DNA from: Paenibacillus yonginensis
Lineage (GTDB): Bacteria > Bacillota > Bacilli > Paenibacillales > Paenibacillaceae
DNA length: 64,000 nt
NCBI RefSeq assembly: GCF_001685395.1
Contig: NZ_CP014167.1
Location: 3,858,501 to 3,922,500 of the forward strand
Direction of reading: 5' to 3'
Shown here in pieces: positions 16,741 to 25,048 of this stretch. Under the pieces are notes generated by a model. The model was given only the letters and a program-made list of their open reading frames with translations. It was not told the origin of the DNA and did not search any database. Both the position numbers and the translations under genes were made by a program. The stretch's first letter is position 1. Each line of letters starts with the position of its first letter.

Positions 16741-17694
16741 TTATTTGCTGACCGGAATCGCATTGTAATACTCCTCAAGGGTAATGCCGCGATCTGCAAT
16801 TTCCTTAGCGATGTCTTTGCCGACATAACGGATATGCCATGGCTCATATTTGTAGCCGGTGATATCTTCTTTGCCTTCCGGATAGCGGAGAATAAATCCA
16901 TATTCCGCCGCGTGTTTGGCAATCCATTCTGCCTCCGGCGTTCCGCCAAAGCAGTCTTCGGCCGCACATTTGCCGTCGCTGCCGGAAACGTCGATGGCAA
17001 GTCCCGTTTCATGCTCGCTGTAGCCCGGATAAGCGCTGTACGTTCTCGCTTTCTCTTCGCCGTCTCTCTTCACATAGTTCTCGAAAATAACCTTCTGCCG
17101 TTCATAAGAACGATAAGCCGAAACGCCAGCCAGATAGATGCCGTCCTTCTTGGCTCCGGCGAACATCTCCTCAAGCGCATCTGCGGCTACTTTGCGCATT
17201 TTGCGTTTCTCGATTTTCTCCTTGAACGTAAAAGGCACATTCGGATAAACCAGATCCTCAGGTTCAAAGTTCTCAGGAAGACCAAACTGCTTATTCACCA
17301 ATACGGCAACGCTGTCCGGATTGGCCACGACAGATTGATCCTTCTGGCCGGAGTCTACGACAGGCTGATGGGGTTCGCTGGAACCGCTGTCCCCCGGAGC
17401 ATCCGGACTAGCTACGCCCGGATCGGTTGCACCCGAGTCCCCGGAGCCGGTATTTGCAGCAGCATCGGAATCCGGCGTACTTGTATTAGCATCGCTTTGC
17501 CCTGCTGCGCCTTCCGTGTCAGTGGCCGCATCATTTCCAGAAGCGGTAGCGGGCTCCAAAATTCCAGTCCCGTTGGATGCCGGCTCTTCACTTGCCGTGT
17601 CGTCATTCCCGCCACCACATGCGGTTAGTAGAACGGCTCCGAGCAGCAGCACCGCGGCAGCGGCCGTTCCCTTCTTGAATCCCGTTGATTTCAT
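16741..17694 (-). CDS. M15 (VanY-like) D,D-carboxypeptidase lipoprotein
   Basis: 317 aa. A lipoprotein signal ends in the lipobox LTAC (Cys26), followed by about 110 residues of low-complexity Ser/Gly/Asp/Pro linker. The catalytic M15B domain covers residues 150-310: YLAGVSAYRSYERQ, the zinc site in SEHETGLAID and EPWHIRYVG with the second zinc His. This family removes the terminal D-Ala from peptidoglycan stem peptides (B. subtilis YodJ/DacB-like) outside the membrane. No van regulatory genes are nearby, so a housekeeping wall role is likelier than glycopeptide resistance. The ATG follows GGAGGAGGAA. Confidence 0.92.
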   Translation of the reverse strand: MKSTGFKKGTAAAAVLLLGAVLLTACGGGNDDTASEEPASNGTGILEPATASGNDAATDTEGAAGQSDANTSTPDSDAAANTGSGDSGATDPGVASPDAPGDSGSSEPHQPVVDSGQKDQSVVANPDSVAVLVNKQFGLPENFEPEDLVYPNVPFTFKEKIEKRKMRKVAADALEEMFAGAKKDGIYLAGVSAYRSYERQKVIFENYVKRDGEEKARTYSAYPGYSEHETGLAIDVSGSDGKCAAEDCFGGTPEAEWIAKHAAEYGFILRYPEGKEDITGYKYEPWHIRYVGKDIAKEIADRGITLEEYYNAIPVSK

Positions 17695-17934
17695 CGTTGT
17701 GTTCCTCCTCCAAGCATACCTTCATCGCTGTATCTCTCTGTATCTGACTGTCCCGATGCCGAGCCTGCAGAGATCTGAAAGGCCCGGCATGCCTATCCAA
17801 ACCGTACGCCTACTCTCTAAAAAAGACGAAGCAGCCCCGAAAAAAGTTTCTTGCGGCTTTAAGAATTGTCCTCATGCCGTGGTTCTCTCCTGCCAAGGCC
17901 ATCTGCATTCGGGCTGGCTCAGCCCGCCAGCCGC

Positions 17935-19383
17935 CTAACCCCGGCGGCCACCTCCGCGGCCGCCGGAAGACGACCCGCGGCCTCCCTTGGAGCCGCCGCG
18001 GGAATCCTGCCGCCCGCCGCGCCCGCCGGCGGACGGTCTGCCCTCGCCGCCGCGCTTGCCGCCGCTGCGGCTGCCGTTTGCGCCGGTGCCGCTGCCGCGG
18101 CCGGCGCCCGCACCTTGGCGGCCCGCCCCGCGGCGGCCGCCCGGCTTCGCGGAGCGACCTCCAGAGCCGCCTTTGCCCTGGCGGCTCTCGGCGCGTGCTC
18201 CGCGCCCGGTTTCACCGGCTTGGCCAGCCTGGCTGGCCGTGCCGGCTTTCTCTACGAGGCCGGTTGAGGCCTCGTAGCGCTGGCGCGGAATACGGAGCCC
18301 GAGGAAGCGCTCGATATCGCGCAGCTCCGGCAGATCCTTCGGCGCCACAAACGTGACGGCCAACCCTTTGCCGCCTGCGCGGCCCGTCCGGCCGATCCGG
18401 TGCACATAATATTCCACTTCCTGCGGAATATCATAGTTGTAGACGTGGGTTACACCTTCCACGTCGATTCCGCGGGCCGCCACGTCGGTGGCGACCAGCA
18501 GCTGCAGCTTGGCGCTGCGGAACGACCGCATCACCTGCTCGCGTTTGGCCTGGGACAAATCGCCGTGCAGCTCGTCCGAAGCATACCCTTTCTCCTGCAG
18601 CGCTTCATTCAGCGTCTTCGCCCGGCGTTTCGTCCGGCAGAAGATCACCGCCAGATAAGGGCGGTCCCGTTCAATCATCGACACCAGCGCATCCTGCTTC
18701 GAGCGGTCCGTACACTCGATCGCGAGCTGGCGGATGTTGTCCAGCGGGATGTCCGAATCCGAAGAGATCCGGATGTCGCGCGGGCTGTTCATCATATTTT
18801 TGGCCAGGCGGCGTACGCCGTCCGGCATCGTTGCCGAGAACAACATGCTTTGACGTCTGCGCGGGATGGAGCGGATAATGGCCTCCACTTCCTGCAGAAA
18901 TCCCATATGCAGCATCTGATCGGCCTCGTCCAGCACCAGCATGTTCACGCCGCCTAGCGACAAAGACTCCCGGCGCATATGATCCAGCAGCCGTCCCGGC
19001 GTGCCGATGACCAGATGGCTGCCGCCCTCCAGCTTGCGGAGCTGCCGCTCCACATCCTGCCCGCCGTATGCGGCCAGCAGCTGCAGGCCCGGCTTGGCCG
19101 CTGCAAGCTTGCGCGCTTCGGCCGTCACCTGGATCGCCAGCTCGCGCGTCGGCAGAATAACCAGTGCCTGCGGATGATTTTTACGCAGATCGATTTTCTC
19201 TATGATCGGAAGCAGAAAAGCCAGCGTTTTTCCTGTACCCGTCTGTGCCTGGGCAATGACATCCTCCCCGGCCAGCAGCACCGGAAGCGCCTGCTCCTGA
19301 ACCGGAGTCGGAACCCCGATTCCCTGCTTTTTTAATATTTCATTCATTTCGGGCGTCAGCCCAAATTGCTCAAATGTCGCCAA
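17935..19383 (-). CDS. DEAD-box RNA helicase with Gly/Arg-rich tail
   Basis: 482 aa from the TTG at 19383, which begins the conserved ATFEQFGL segment and has GAGGTG 6 bases upstream; the open frame continues upstream without signals. All motifs are present: Q motif TPVQEQALP, I AQTGTGKT, Ia PTRELA, II LDEAD, III SATMP, VI HRIGRTGRAGG. Residues from about 385 to the end are a low-complexity tail of more than 90 Gly, Arg, Ser and Ala residues with several RGG and GGR units. Such tails bind RNA non-specifically in CshA/CshB-like helicases involved in ribosome assembly, mRNA decay and cold adaptation. The specific type cannot be set from sequence. Confidence 0.93.
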   Translation of the reverse strand: MATFEQFGLTPEMNEILKKQGIGVPTPVQEQALPVLLAGEDVIAQAQTGTGKTLAFLLPIIEKIDLRKNHPQALVILPTRELAIQVTAEARKLAAAKPGLQLLAAYGGQDVERQLRKLEGGSHLVIGTPGRLLDHMRRESLSLGGVNMLVLDEADQMLHMGFLQEVEAIIRSIPRRRQSMLFSATMPDGVRRLAKNMMNSPRDIRISSDSDIPLDNIRQLAIECTDRSKQDALVSMIERDRPYLAVIFCRTKRRAKTLNEALQEKGYASDELHGDLSQAKREQVMRSFRSAKLQLLVATDVAARGIDVEGVTHVYNYDIPQEVEYYVHRIGRTGRAGGKGLAVTFVAPKDLPELRDIERFLGLRIPRQRYEASTGLVEKAGTASQAGQAGETGRGARAESRQGKGGSGGRSAKPGGRRGAGRQGAGAGRGSGTGANGSRSGGKRGGEGRPSAGGRGGRQDSRGGSKGGRGSSSGGRGGGRRG

Positions 19384-19589
19384 TACGTTCACCTCATTGT
19401 GGACTGGACCTTCAGGCCCGTACGGACATTGTAACAAGGAATGGCGCAAATCTAAAGTAAAGCCCGCCAACGACTGTCAATTGACATGCACAAACCCTCA
19501 ACATCATCTACTCTAACCGGCGGATGTTTCTATTTTGCATCGACTTGTATCCAGCTTGTAAACATTTTCGAAAATGACAAGCTCTATCC

Positions 19590-19632
19590 CGCAAAAAAAA
19601 GCCCGCCCGGATTCCCCACCCGGACAAGCTGC
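19590..19632 (-). terminator. Weak-stem terminator after hemD
   Basis: On the - strand a short CCGG-based hairpin is followed by GGGC and eight T. The stem is only about 5 bp, but the T-run is strong and it lies 28 bases after the hemD stop. Confidence 0.5.
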
Positions 19633-19659
19633 TCCGTTCATCCTATGTATTTCCGAAAT

Positions 19660-20538
19660 TCAAGATTTAGCCGTGCCATTCCCGCTTGCATAAAATTTCG
19701 CCAGCTCGACCATCATGCTGCCCATCCGTTCCTCCTGCGGGGCAATAACCCGGCTGAGTCCTGCTTCCTTAAGGCCTTGAGCTGTAATTCTGCCGACCGA
19801 CACCGCAACAACCGGGCCTTCAAACGCAGAGAGCAGCGCCTCCAGCCGGCCTGAACGCTCCGCATAGTCCAGCAGGAAGCGAACCTGCGGCGCACTGGTG
19901 AAAGTAACGGCATCCACTTCTCCGCTCAGCACGTCGCTTAAGAGCTGCTCCAGCTGCTCTTCCGGCGGGGCAATATGGCGGTAGGGCAGCAGCTGCATGA
20001 TCTCTGCGCCTTCCCGCTCCAGCCACTCCACCAGGAGCGGTGCCGAATCGCCATGCAGCTGGACCATCACCTTCCGGCCTGCCAGCGGCTGTCTTAAGGC
20101 CGCCCAGGCGCGAACCAGTCCTTCTGTGCTGCCATCATCGTCGCGGATGACGGGGTTCAGGTTTCTGCGCCGGAGCGCATTAACCGTCTTATAGCCTCGG
20201 GCCGCAATCCGCGAATTCTCCAGAAGCTGCTGCAGCTCCCCGGCCTGGCCGATCTCTTCCGCAGCCGCAAACAACGCCTCAAGCCCTACACCGGTCGTGA
20301 ACACCGCCCACTCGGGCCGGCTCGACAACCACGCCCGAATTCCCTCCTTCAAGGACTCGTCATCCAGAAAAACCGTTCCCTGCGCGGGGCGCAGCAGCGC
20401 CTGCCCGCCCATGTTCTCCACCAGCCTGGCCAGCTCTTCCGAACGCCTTGGACCAGTTAAGGCCACTTTTTTCCCCGCAAGCCTGCCTGGTCTTTCTGAT
20501 CTTTCTGATCTTTCTGGTCTTTCCGTTCCGTCTGCCAT
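19660..20538 (-). CDS. hemD: Uroporphyrinogen-III synthase
   Basis: 292 aa, with the two-domain HEM4 fold: LAGKKVALTGPRRSEELARL at the start, WAVFTTGVGLEALF in domain 1, GRKVMVQLHGDSAPLLVEWL and VDAVTFTSAPQVRFLLD in domain 2, GPVVAVSVGRITAQGL near the end. It cyclises hydroxymethylbilane to uroporphyrinogen III for heme, siroheme and cobalamin. It is not beside hemA/C/B here but downstream of a PerR-like gene and a pseudo-receiver regulator, so it may be a second, stress-linked copy. The N-terminal 20 residues contain a Ser-Glu-Arg repeat coded by a 9-base tandem repeat. The ATG follows GGGAGGA. Confidence 0.9.
   Translation of the reverse strand: MADGTERPERSERSERPGRLAGKKVALTGPRRSEELARLVENMGGQALLRPAQGTVFLDDESLKEGIRAWLSSRPEWAVFTTGVGLEALFAAAEEIGQAGELQQLLENSRIAARGYKTVNALRRRNLNPVIRDDDGSTEGLVRAWAALRQPLAGRKVMVQLHGDSAPLLVEWLEREGAEIMQLLPYRHIAPPEEQLEQLLSDVLSGEVDAVTFTSAPQVRFLLDYAERSGRLEALLSAFEGPVVAVSVGRITAQGLKEAGLSRVIAPQEERMGSMMVELAKFYASGNGTAKS
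20491..20526. repeat. 9-bp tandem repeat inside hemD, 4 copies
   Basis: Units TCTTTCTGA, TCTTTCTGA, TCTTTCTGG and TCTTTCCGT follow each other. On the coding strand they give the Thr/Pro/Ser-Glu-Arg triplets near the N-terminus. Because the unit is 9 bases, copy changes keep frame. Confidence 0.85.
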
Positions 20539-20625
20539 ACCTTCCTCCCACTCCAGCGGCTCACGCCCGCTTGTTCAGGTATATCCGAATCCCTATCCGA
20601 ACTCTAACGAACCCTAACCTGCCGT

Positions 20626-21375
20626 TTAATCCGCCAGCCGGTAGCCTACGCCGCGAACCGTGGCAATATAGTCAGGGGAAGCGGCGCGGTCTCCAAGCTT
20701 CTTGCGCAAGCTTTTGATGTGCACATCGACGACATTGCTGCCGCCAAGGAACGTAGTCCCCCACACGGAAGCCAGCAGATCCTCACGGGTCATGACGCTG
20801 CCTTCGCTTTCCAGCAGTTGAATGAACAAATCATATTCCGTTTTGGTCAGATCTATCTGCTCGCCTTTGCGATAGACCGCCATCTTCTTGCGGTCAATCC
20901 AAAGGTCCTTGAAGATTGCCGGAGAAGTGCCCGCCAGCAGCCGCGAAGCCACGGGACGTTTGCCCTCCGAGCTGCGGATAATCCGCTGGGCGTGATAGAC
21001 AAGCTCCTGCGGACGGCAAGGCCAAACCAGCAGCTCCTTGCGTTTGAAATCCTCGTCCATGCTGCCGAGCATATCTTCGCGGATCAAATACAGGATCGGC
21101 ACGCCGCCCGTATCCACCGAACCAAGCGATCGGACGAGCGCAGCATCCTGTTCCCGGTAGCGGGTCAGGTCAAAGATCAGCAGATCAGCCGACAAGGCAT
21201 TGCGAATGCCTTCCTCGCGGTGGTGGAATACCATGACGTCAAAGCAGCCCTCCGACAAGTCGCGAACCAGTTCATAGATGCCGCCCGGAAAAGGACTGAC
21301 CACGATCACTCGCTGCGTAACCGGGCAGGCCTCAACGAAGGGCATCGCTTCATTTTCCATATAAACTGCATTCAT
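20626..21375 (-). CDS. OmpR-type regulator with pseudo-receiver domain
   Basis: 249 aa from the ATG at 21375, which overlaps the perR-like stop by ATGA and has AAGGAGAG upstream. Residues 1-120 have receiver-like alternating strands and helices, but the acidic pair after the first strand is replaced (VIVVSPFPG) and the conserved Lys is Trp (LLVWPCRPQEL); only an Asp in LLIFDLT remains. So phosphorylation is doubtful. Residues about 150-248 are a complete winged helix (LTKTEYDLFIQLLE, DVHIKSLRKKLG, ATVRGVGYRL). No kinase gene is adjacent. It sits between a PerR homologue and hemD, suggesting heme- or redox-linked gene control. Confidence 0.9.
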   Translation of the reverse strand: MNAVYMENEAMPFVEACPVTQRVIVVSPFPGGIYELVRDLSEGCFDVMVFHHREEGIRNALSADLLIFDLTRYREQDAALVRSLGSVDTGGVPILYLIREDMLGSMDEDFKRKELLVWPCRPQELVYHAQRIIRSSEGKRPVASRLLAGTSPAIFKDLWIDRKKMAVYRKGEQIDLTKTEYDLFIQLLESEGSVMTREDLLASVWGTTFLGGSNVVDVHIKSLRKKLGDRAASPDYIATVRGVGYRLAD

Positions 21376-21770
21376 CCGTTGCTTCTCTCCTTCAAACACT
21401 GCGGACACATCCCTCCGAAGACTACGTGTGCATGGTGCACGTCGTAACCCGTTTCTATTGCTACTGCTTTCTTCCAATCTTCCGGAACCGACGTCATGAC
21501 TTCATCTACACGGCCGCAGGATTCGCAGATAATATGCTGATGTTCATCCATCTTGGCATCGTAGCGGCTGGCTGCTTCGCCGAGCTTCAGCTCGCGTATT
21601 AATTCTTTATCGGTCAAGTAACGCAAAGAGTTATATACCGTACCATAGGCAAAATTAAAGCCCTGCTCAACAAGCCGGTTCATCACCTCGGCTGCGGTGG
21701 GGTGGTCATCCGAATTTCTTACAATATCATATACGGCTTTCCGTTGGGTCGTTAGGTTCAGGGGTTTCAT
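21372..21770 (-). CDS. Fur-family regulator, PerR-like
   Basis: 132 aa. N-terminal winged helix (TTQRKAVYDIV, FAYGTVYNSLRYL), then the dimerisation domain. The structural zinc site is formed by CESC and CPQC. Candidate regulatory-metal ligands of PerR are present: His in DDHPTAAEV, Asp in SRYDAKMD and the His pair in EHQHIICESC. PerR senses peroxide by metal-catalysed His oxidation; Fur or Zur function cannot be ruled out. The promoter carries a Per-type box over its -10 element, implying autoregulation. It heads an operon with the pseudo-receiver regulator and hemD. Confidence 0.9.
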   Translation of the reverse strand: MKPLNLTTQRKAVYDIVRNSDDHPTAAEVMNRLVEQGFNFAYGTVYNSLRYLTDKELIRELKLGEAASRYDAKMDEHQHIICESCGRVDEVMTSVPEDWKKAVAIETGYDVHHAHVVFGGMCPQCLKERSNG

Positions 21771-21794
21771 AGCTGTTCATCCTTCAATTTGATT

Positions 21795-21809
21795 TTAGAA
21801 TAAGTATAA
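21795..21809. promoter_or_regulatory. Candidate Per/Fur box
   Basis: TTAGAAT-A-AGTATAA matches the B. subtilis Per consensus TTATAAT-N-ATTATAA at 12 of 14 positions. It covers the -10 element of the perR-like gene. Confidence 0.55.
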
Positions 21810-21831
21810 ATCCTATTTTAGAAAACGTCAA
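21803..21831 (-). promoter_or_regulatory. Promoter of the perR-like operon
   Basis: On the - strand TTGACG is separated by 17 bases from TATACT. The transcript would start about 25 bases before the ATG at 21770. A 9-bp direct repeat (ATTTTAGAA at 21792 and 21815) flanks the -10. Confidence 0.7.
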
Positions 21832-22029
21832 TTTCCCATTCATGGAATAATCACCACGAAAGCCGGTATGGCTGCGGGGCTGAATATAGGGGCTAGTTTC
21901 TTTTCCGAACCGGGTGGTAATAATTGAAAAGATGCAAGTCTTCGCTTTTAGAGTTCACGATTTCGTCCGTCAAGGACTGTACAGCAATAGCAGGGCCAAT
22001 AACTTTCAAACCCAAGGAGGAAGATGCGC

Positions 22030-23595
22030 ATGGCAAGCAGCGAAATTCCAAGCACCAGCGAACTGCCCCAATTTCCCGAATCCCTGTGGGAGCGTACCAC
22101 CGAGTTCCCCCGTTTCCCGCGGCTTCAGGGCGAAACCAATGCGGATGTTGTCGTGGTGGGCGGCGGCATCACCGGACTTACGACAGCCTATCTGCTGATG
22201 AAGGAGGGGCTGCAGGTTGCGCTTGTTGAAATGGGCAGCCTGCTCCACGGCACAACCGGGCATACAACGGCCAAAATCACGGCTCAGCACGGACTTATTT
22301 ATGATCAGCTGATCGGTCACTTCGGAGAAGAGAAAGCCAGATTATATTATGAAGCCAATGAGGAAGCTGTCCGTTTCATGCAGAACTTTGCCAAAGAGCA
22401 TGGAATTGACTGCGGCATGGTCGAAGAGGATGCCTATTTATTCGCCGAGTCGGACGATGAGCTGAAGGATCTGAAGAAAGAGTGGACAGCTTATCAGAAG
22501 CTCGGCATTCCGGGCGAGTGGCAGGAATCCCTTCCGCTGCCCCTCCTGGTTAAAGGGGCCATCAAGCTGCCCGGGCAGGCCCGTTTCCATCCGCTGCAGT
22601 ATCTCCATTTCATGGTGCAGGAGCTGCAAAAGGGCGGTGCTGCCATTTACGAGCATACTACCATTGCCGAGAAAGTGGACAAGGCGAACGGCCGGCTGAA
22701 CCTGCATACGGAAGATGGAGCCTCCTCCATCACCTGTAATTATGCCGTTTCCGCTTCCCATTTCCCTTTCTATGACGGAGGCGCGATGTATTTCTCCCGG
22801 CTGCACGCCGAACGTTCCTATATCGTAGCCATCGAACCTGAGACCTCATTCCCCGGCGGCATGTATATCAATTGCGGCAATCCGAAACGTTCGCTCAGAG
22901 CGGCGGAGTGGAACGGCAAACAGCTGGTTCTAGTCGGTGGAGAGGGCCACAAAACGGGCAAAGCCCTCTGTACGATCCGCAATTACGAAACGTTGGAGCT
23001 TTACGGCGCTTCACTGCTTGGAGCAAAAAACATCCCGTTCCGCTGGTCCGCCCAAGACTTGATCACGCTCGACCAGGTGCCTTATATCGGCCAGGCCACA
23101 AACGATGACCCGCATATCCTGGTTGCCACAGGCTTCGCCAAATGGGGCATGTCTACCGGGACGCTGGCCGCCCTGATGTTCCGCGACCGGATCATGAAAC
23201 GGGATAACCGGTACGAGGAAGTGTTCACGCCGCAGCGCTTCAAGGCTGATCCGGGCCTCAAAAATTTCATTGTGCAAAATGCCGGCGTTGCCAAAGATCT
23301 CGTAGCCGGAAAAATAGGGCTTGTCCACCGCAAAGTGGACGAGCTCAAGAACGACGAAGGCGCTATCGTCAAACATCTCGGCAAACGGGCCGGGGCCTAC
23401 AGAGATGAAAAAGGCCAGCTGTACCTGCTTGATGCCACCTGCACCCATATGGGCTGCGAAGTCGACTGGAACGAAGGCGAACGCTCCTGGGACTGCCCGT
23501 GCCACGGTTCGCGGTTCAATTACAAAGGCGAGGTTATCGAAGGTCCGGCGACCCAGCCGCTTACGCCGCTGACCCAGCACCAGCATGAAGGCTGA
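22030..23595 (+). CDS. FAD-dependent oxidoreductase with C-terminal Rieske domain (YhfW-like)
   Basis: 521 aa from the second ATG (22030), which is 9 bases after AAGGAGG. The DAO-type FAD domain begins with VVVVGGGITGLTTAYLL (about residue 40) and HGTTGHTTAKIT. The C-terminal 100 residues are a Rieske [2Fe-2S] domain with CTHMGC and CPCHGS, both Cys-His pairs intact. B. subtilis YhfW has the same architecture. The enzyme likely passes electrons between a bound flavin and the iron-sulfur cluster on an unknown amine or acid. It is a single gene, divergent from the perR operon. Confidence 0.93.
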   Translation: MASSEIPSTSELPQFPESLWERTTEFPRFPRLQGETNADVVVVGGGITGLTTAYLLMKEGLQVALVEMGSLLHGTTGHTTAKITAQHGLIYDQLIGHFGEEKARLYYEANEEAVRFMQNFAKEHGIDCGMVEEDAYLFAESDDELKDLKKEWTAYQKLGIPGEWQESLPLPLLVKGAIKLPGQARFHPLQYLHFMVQELQKGGAAIYEHTTIAEKVDKANGRLNLHTEDGASSITCNYAVSASHFPFYDGGAMYFSRLHAERSYIVAIEPETSFPGGMYINCGNPKRSLRAAEWNGKQLVLVGGEGHKTGKALCTIRNYETLELYGASLLGAKNIPFRWSAQDLITLDQVPYIGQATNDDPHILVATGFAKWGMSTGTLAALMFRDRIMKRDNRYEEVFTPQRFKADPGLKNFIVQNAGVAKDLVAGKIGLVHRKVDELKNDEGAIVKHLGKRAGAYRDEKGQLYLLDATCTHMGCEVDWNEGERSWDCPCHGSRFNYKGEVIEGPATQPLTPLTQHQHEG

Positions 23596-23940
23596 TTAGG
23601 ATCGCCGCCCAATAAAAAGCGGAACACCCCGGCTCACCTGAAACAACCAGGCCGGGGTGTTTGGCTTGCAAGCAGATTCAGCCGAAGAGAATCAAGCGGA
23701 CTCGGCGGTCCCATCCGGCTTGGAGCTGGTGCGGACCTCCTTCTGCAGCCCGATTTCGGCTGCAAAAAGTTGTGTTATCTTTGGAAGAAAGAAAGGTCTG
23801 TTTCTGCGAAGGCATGGATTGAATTCTTGAATCCAACCCGCCGGCAGACCTATCGGCAGAAATTCCCTCCCCGCGTCCTTAAACCTACGCTGTAAATGGA
23901 GCGGACTGTTCTGCCGGGAAAGGCAGCGTGAACCCTGAAC
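23596..23940. other. 345-base gap before the DUF4097 gene
   Basis: Holds the terminator of the FAD-Rieske gene (23623-23664). The remaining 275 bases have some coding-like composition, but no ORF with a start signal. I see no clear promoter. Confidence 0.5.
23623..23664 (+). terminator. Terminator after the FAD-Rieske gene
   Basis: An 11-bp perfect stem (AACACCCCGGC / GCCGGGGTGTT) with a 17-base loop, 28 bases after the stop, followed by a short T-rich stretch. Confidence 0.8.
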
Positions 23941-24891
23941 ATGAATAAATCGAGAAACTGGCCGGTGGCGGTGATCGTGCTTCTGGCCATCGGGCTGGCC
24001 GGCATGGCTTATCAGCATTTCAAATTCGGCGAAGAGCGGAAGGATTTCGAGCGGCGCTGGAATCTAACTGCCGCTCAGCTGCACAACCTGTCCATTGTGA
24101 GCGACGTTCCCTCCGACATTAATTTCATCCCCGCTAAGGAAGGCAGCGGCTACGTCCAGCTGAGCGGCAAGCTCAAGTCTGAAATCGTCCGGAAGCTCAG
24201 CCAGACCGAACCGGCCTCGGATGGACTTCAGCTCGACTTGAGTTCTGATTCCTTCTCTATCTTCTCCTTCGACTTCAGGTCAACCAAATCTCAAATCACG
24301 GTTGCTCTTCCGGAAGGACTGGAACTCGGACGCTTCCAGCTTGATCTCAAATCCGGCGGCGGCAGCGTCCGTGGAGTGAGAGCCGGCCAAGCCGATTTGA
24401 AGACTTCCTCCGGCCGTCTGGTCGTCTCGGACGTCAAAGCGGCTCAGATCAACCTTCACTCCTCTTCCGGCAAAATAACGGCCGAACAGCTGGAAGGCAC
24501 CCTAACGGCAGCAACAAGCTCCGGCGGCATGTCTTTAACCAGGATTTCCGGAGACGGGACGTATACCTTAAGCTCCGGCCATTTGAACGGAACCGGGATA
24601 ACCGGCCATGTCGCCATCCAGACCTCATCAGGGGACGTTACGCTGAGTCAATTCAGCGGCAGCGGGCAAATCGCTTCCAGCTCAGGCAGCATTACGCTCA
24701 GCGGCCAGCGCTCTGACTCGCTGAATATTACAGCTCGTTCAGGGAACGTTAAGCTGTCCAAAGACGACGCTTTCCGGGGAATATACAATCTTCGGACTAG
24801 CTCAGGCAGCATTCACGCGCCCGATTCGCCCGGACAAACCCACGATGTGATCGAGGTCCGGACCCGGTCGGGCAATATTACCATCCGATAA
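23941..24891 (+). CDS. Membrane-anchored DUF4097 beta-repeat protein
   Basis: 316 aa. One N-terminal membrane segment (WPVAVIVLLAIGLAGMAY, residues 7-24) is followed by a long right-handed beta-solenoid typical of DUF4097 (putative adhesin): repeated units of about 20 residues with SSGKIT, SSGDVT, SSGSIT and RSGNVKL. The C-terminus ends in a strand (RSGNITIR). Family members are often next to DUF1700 and PadR genes; none is present here. The function is unknown, presumably at the outer face of the membrane. The ATG has no good ribosome binding site, so the start is uncertain, though an in-frame stop 10 bases upstream limits alternatives. Confidence 0.82.
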   Translation: MNKSRNWPVAVIVLLAIGLAGMAYQHFKFGEERKDFERRWNLTAAQLHNLSIVSDVPSDINFIPAKEGSGYVQLSGKLKSEIVRKLSQTEPASDGLQLDLSSDSFSIFSFDFRSTKSQITVALPEGLELGRFQLDLKSGGGSVRGVRAGQADLKTSSGRLVVSDVKAAQINLHSSSGKITAEQLEGTLTAATSSGGMSLTRISGDGTYTLSSGHLNGTGITGHVAIQTSSGDVTLSQFSGSGQIASSSGSITLSGQRSDSLNITARSGNVKLSKDDAFRGIYNLRTSSGSIHAPDSPGQTHDVIEVRTRSGNITIR

Positions 24892-24903
24892 GCTTTACCA
24901 GCA

Positions 24904-24974
24904 GCAAAGCCCGCCGGAATTCCCGGCGGGCTTTGCGTTGCGGCCTGGCGCGCATTCGCGTACGCGCGCCAGGC
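24904..24974. terminator. Two adjacent hairpins between convergent genes
   Basis: A 14-bp perfect stem (24904-24936, GCAAAGCCCGCCGG left arm) and an 11-bp perfect stem (24943-24974, GCCTGGCGCGC left arm). They lie between the stops of the DUF4097 and HELGH genes. Tails are only weakly T-rich. Confidence 0.65.
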
Positions 24975-25048
24975 GTTATTCTTCTTTGGCATTCAAACCT
25001 CAACTGTCTGTCTATCCGGACGTAACGCCGCTTCCAGCCTCTATGCTC

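Noticed and set aside
16741-17694. Vancomycin-resistance locus
   Set aside because: Only a VanY-like carboxypeptidase is present; no vanHAX, vanRS or ligase genes are nearby.
17919-18356. Several Ala/Arg/Pro-rich ORFs over the DEAD-box tail
   Set aside because: All come from other frames of the GC-rich Gly/Arg tail.
23692-24018. 108-codon - strand ORF before and into the DUF4097 gene
   Set aside because: Overlaps the membrane anchor of the DUF4097 protein and has no binding site or recognisable domain.
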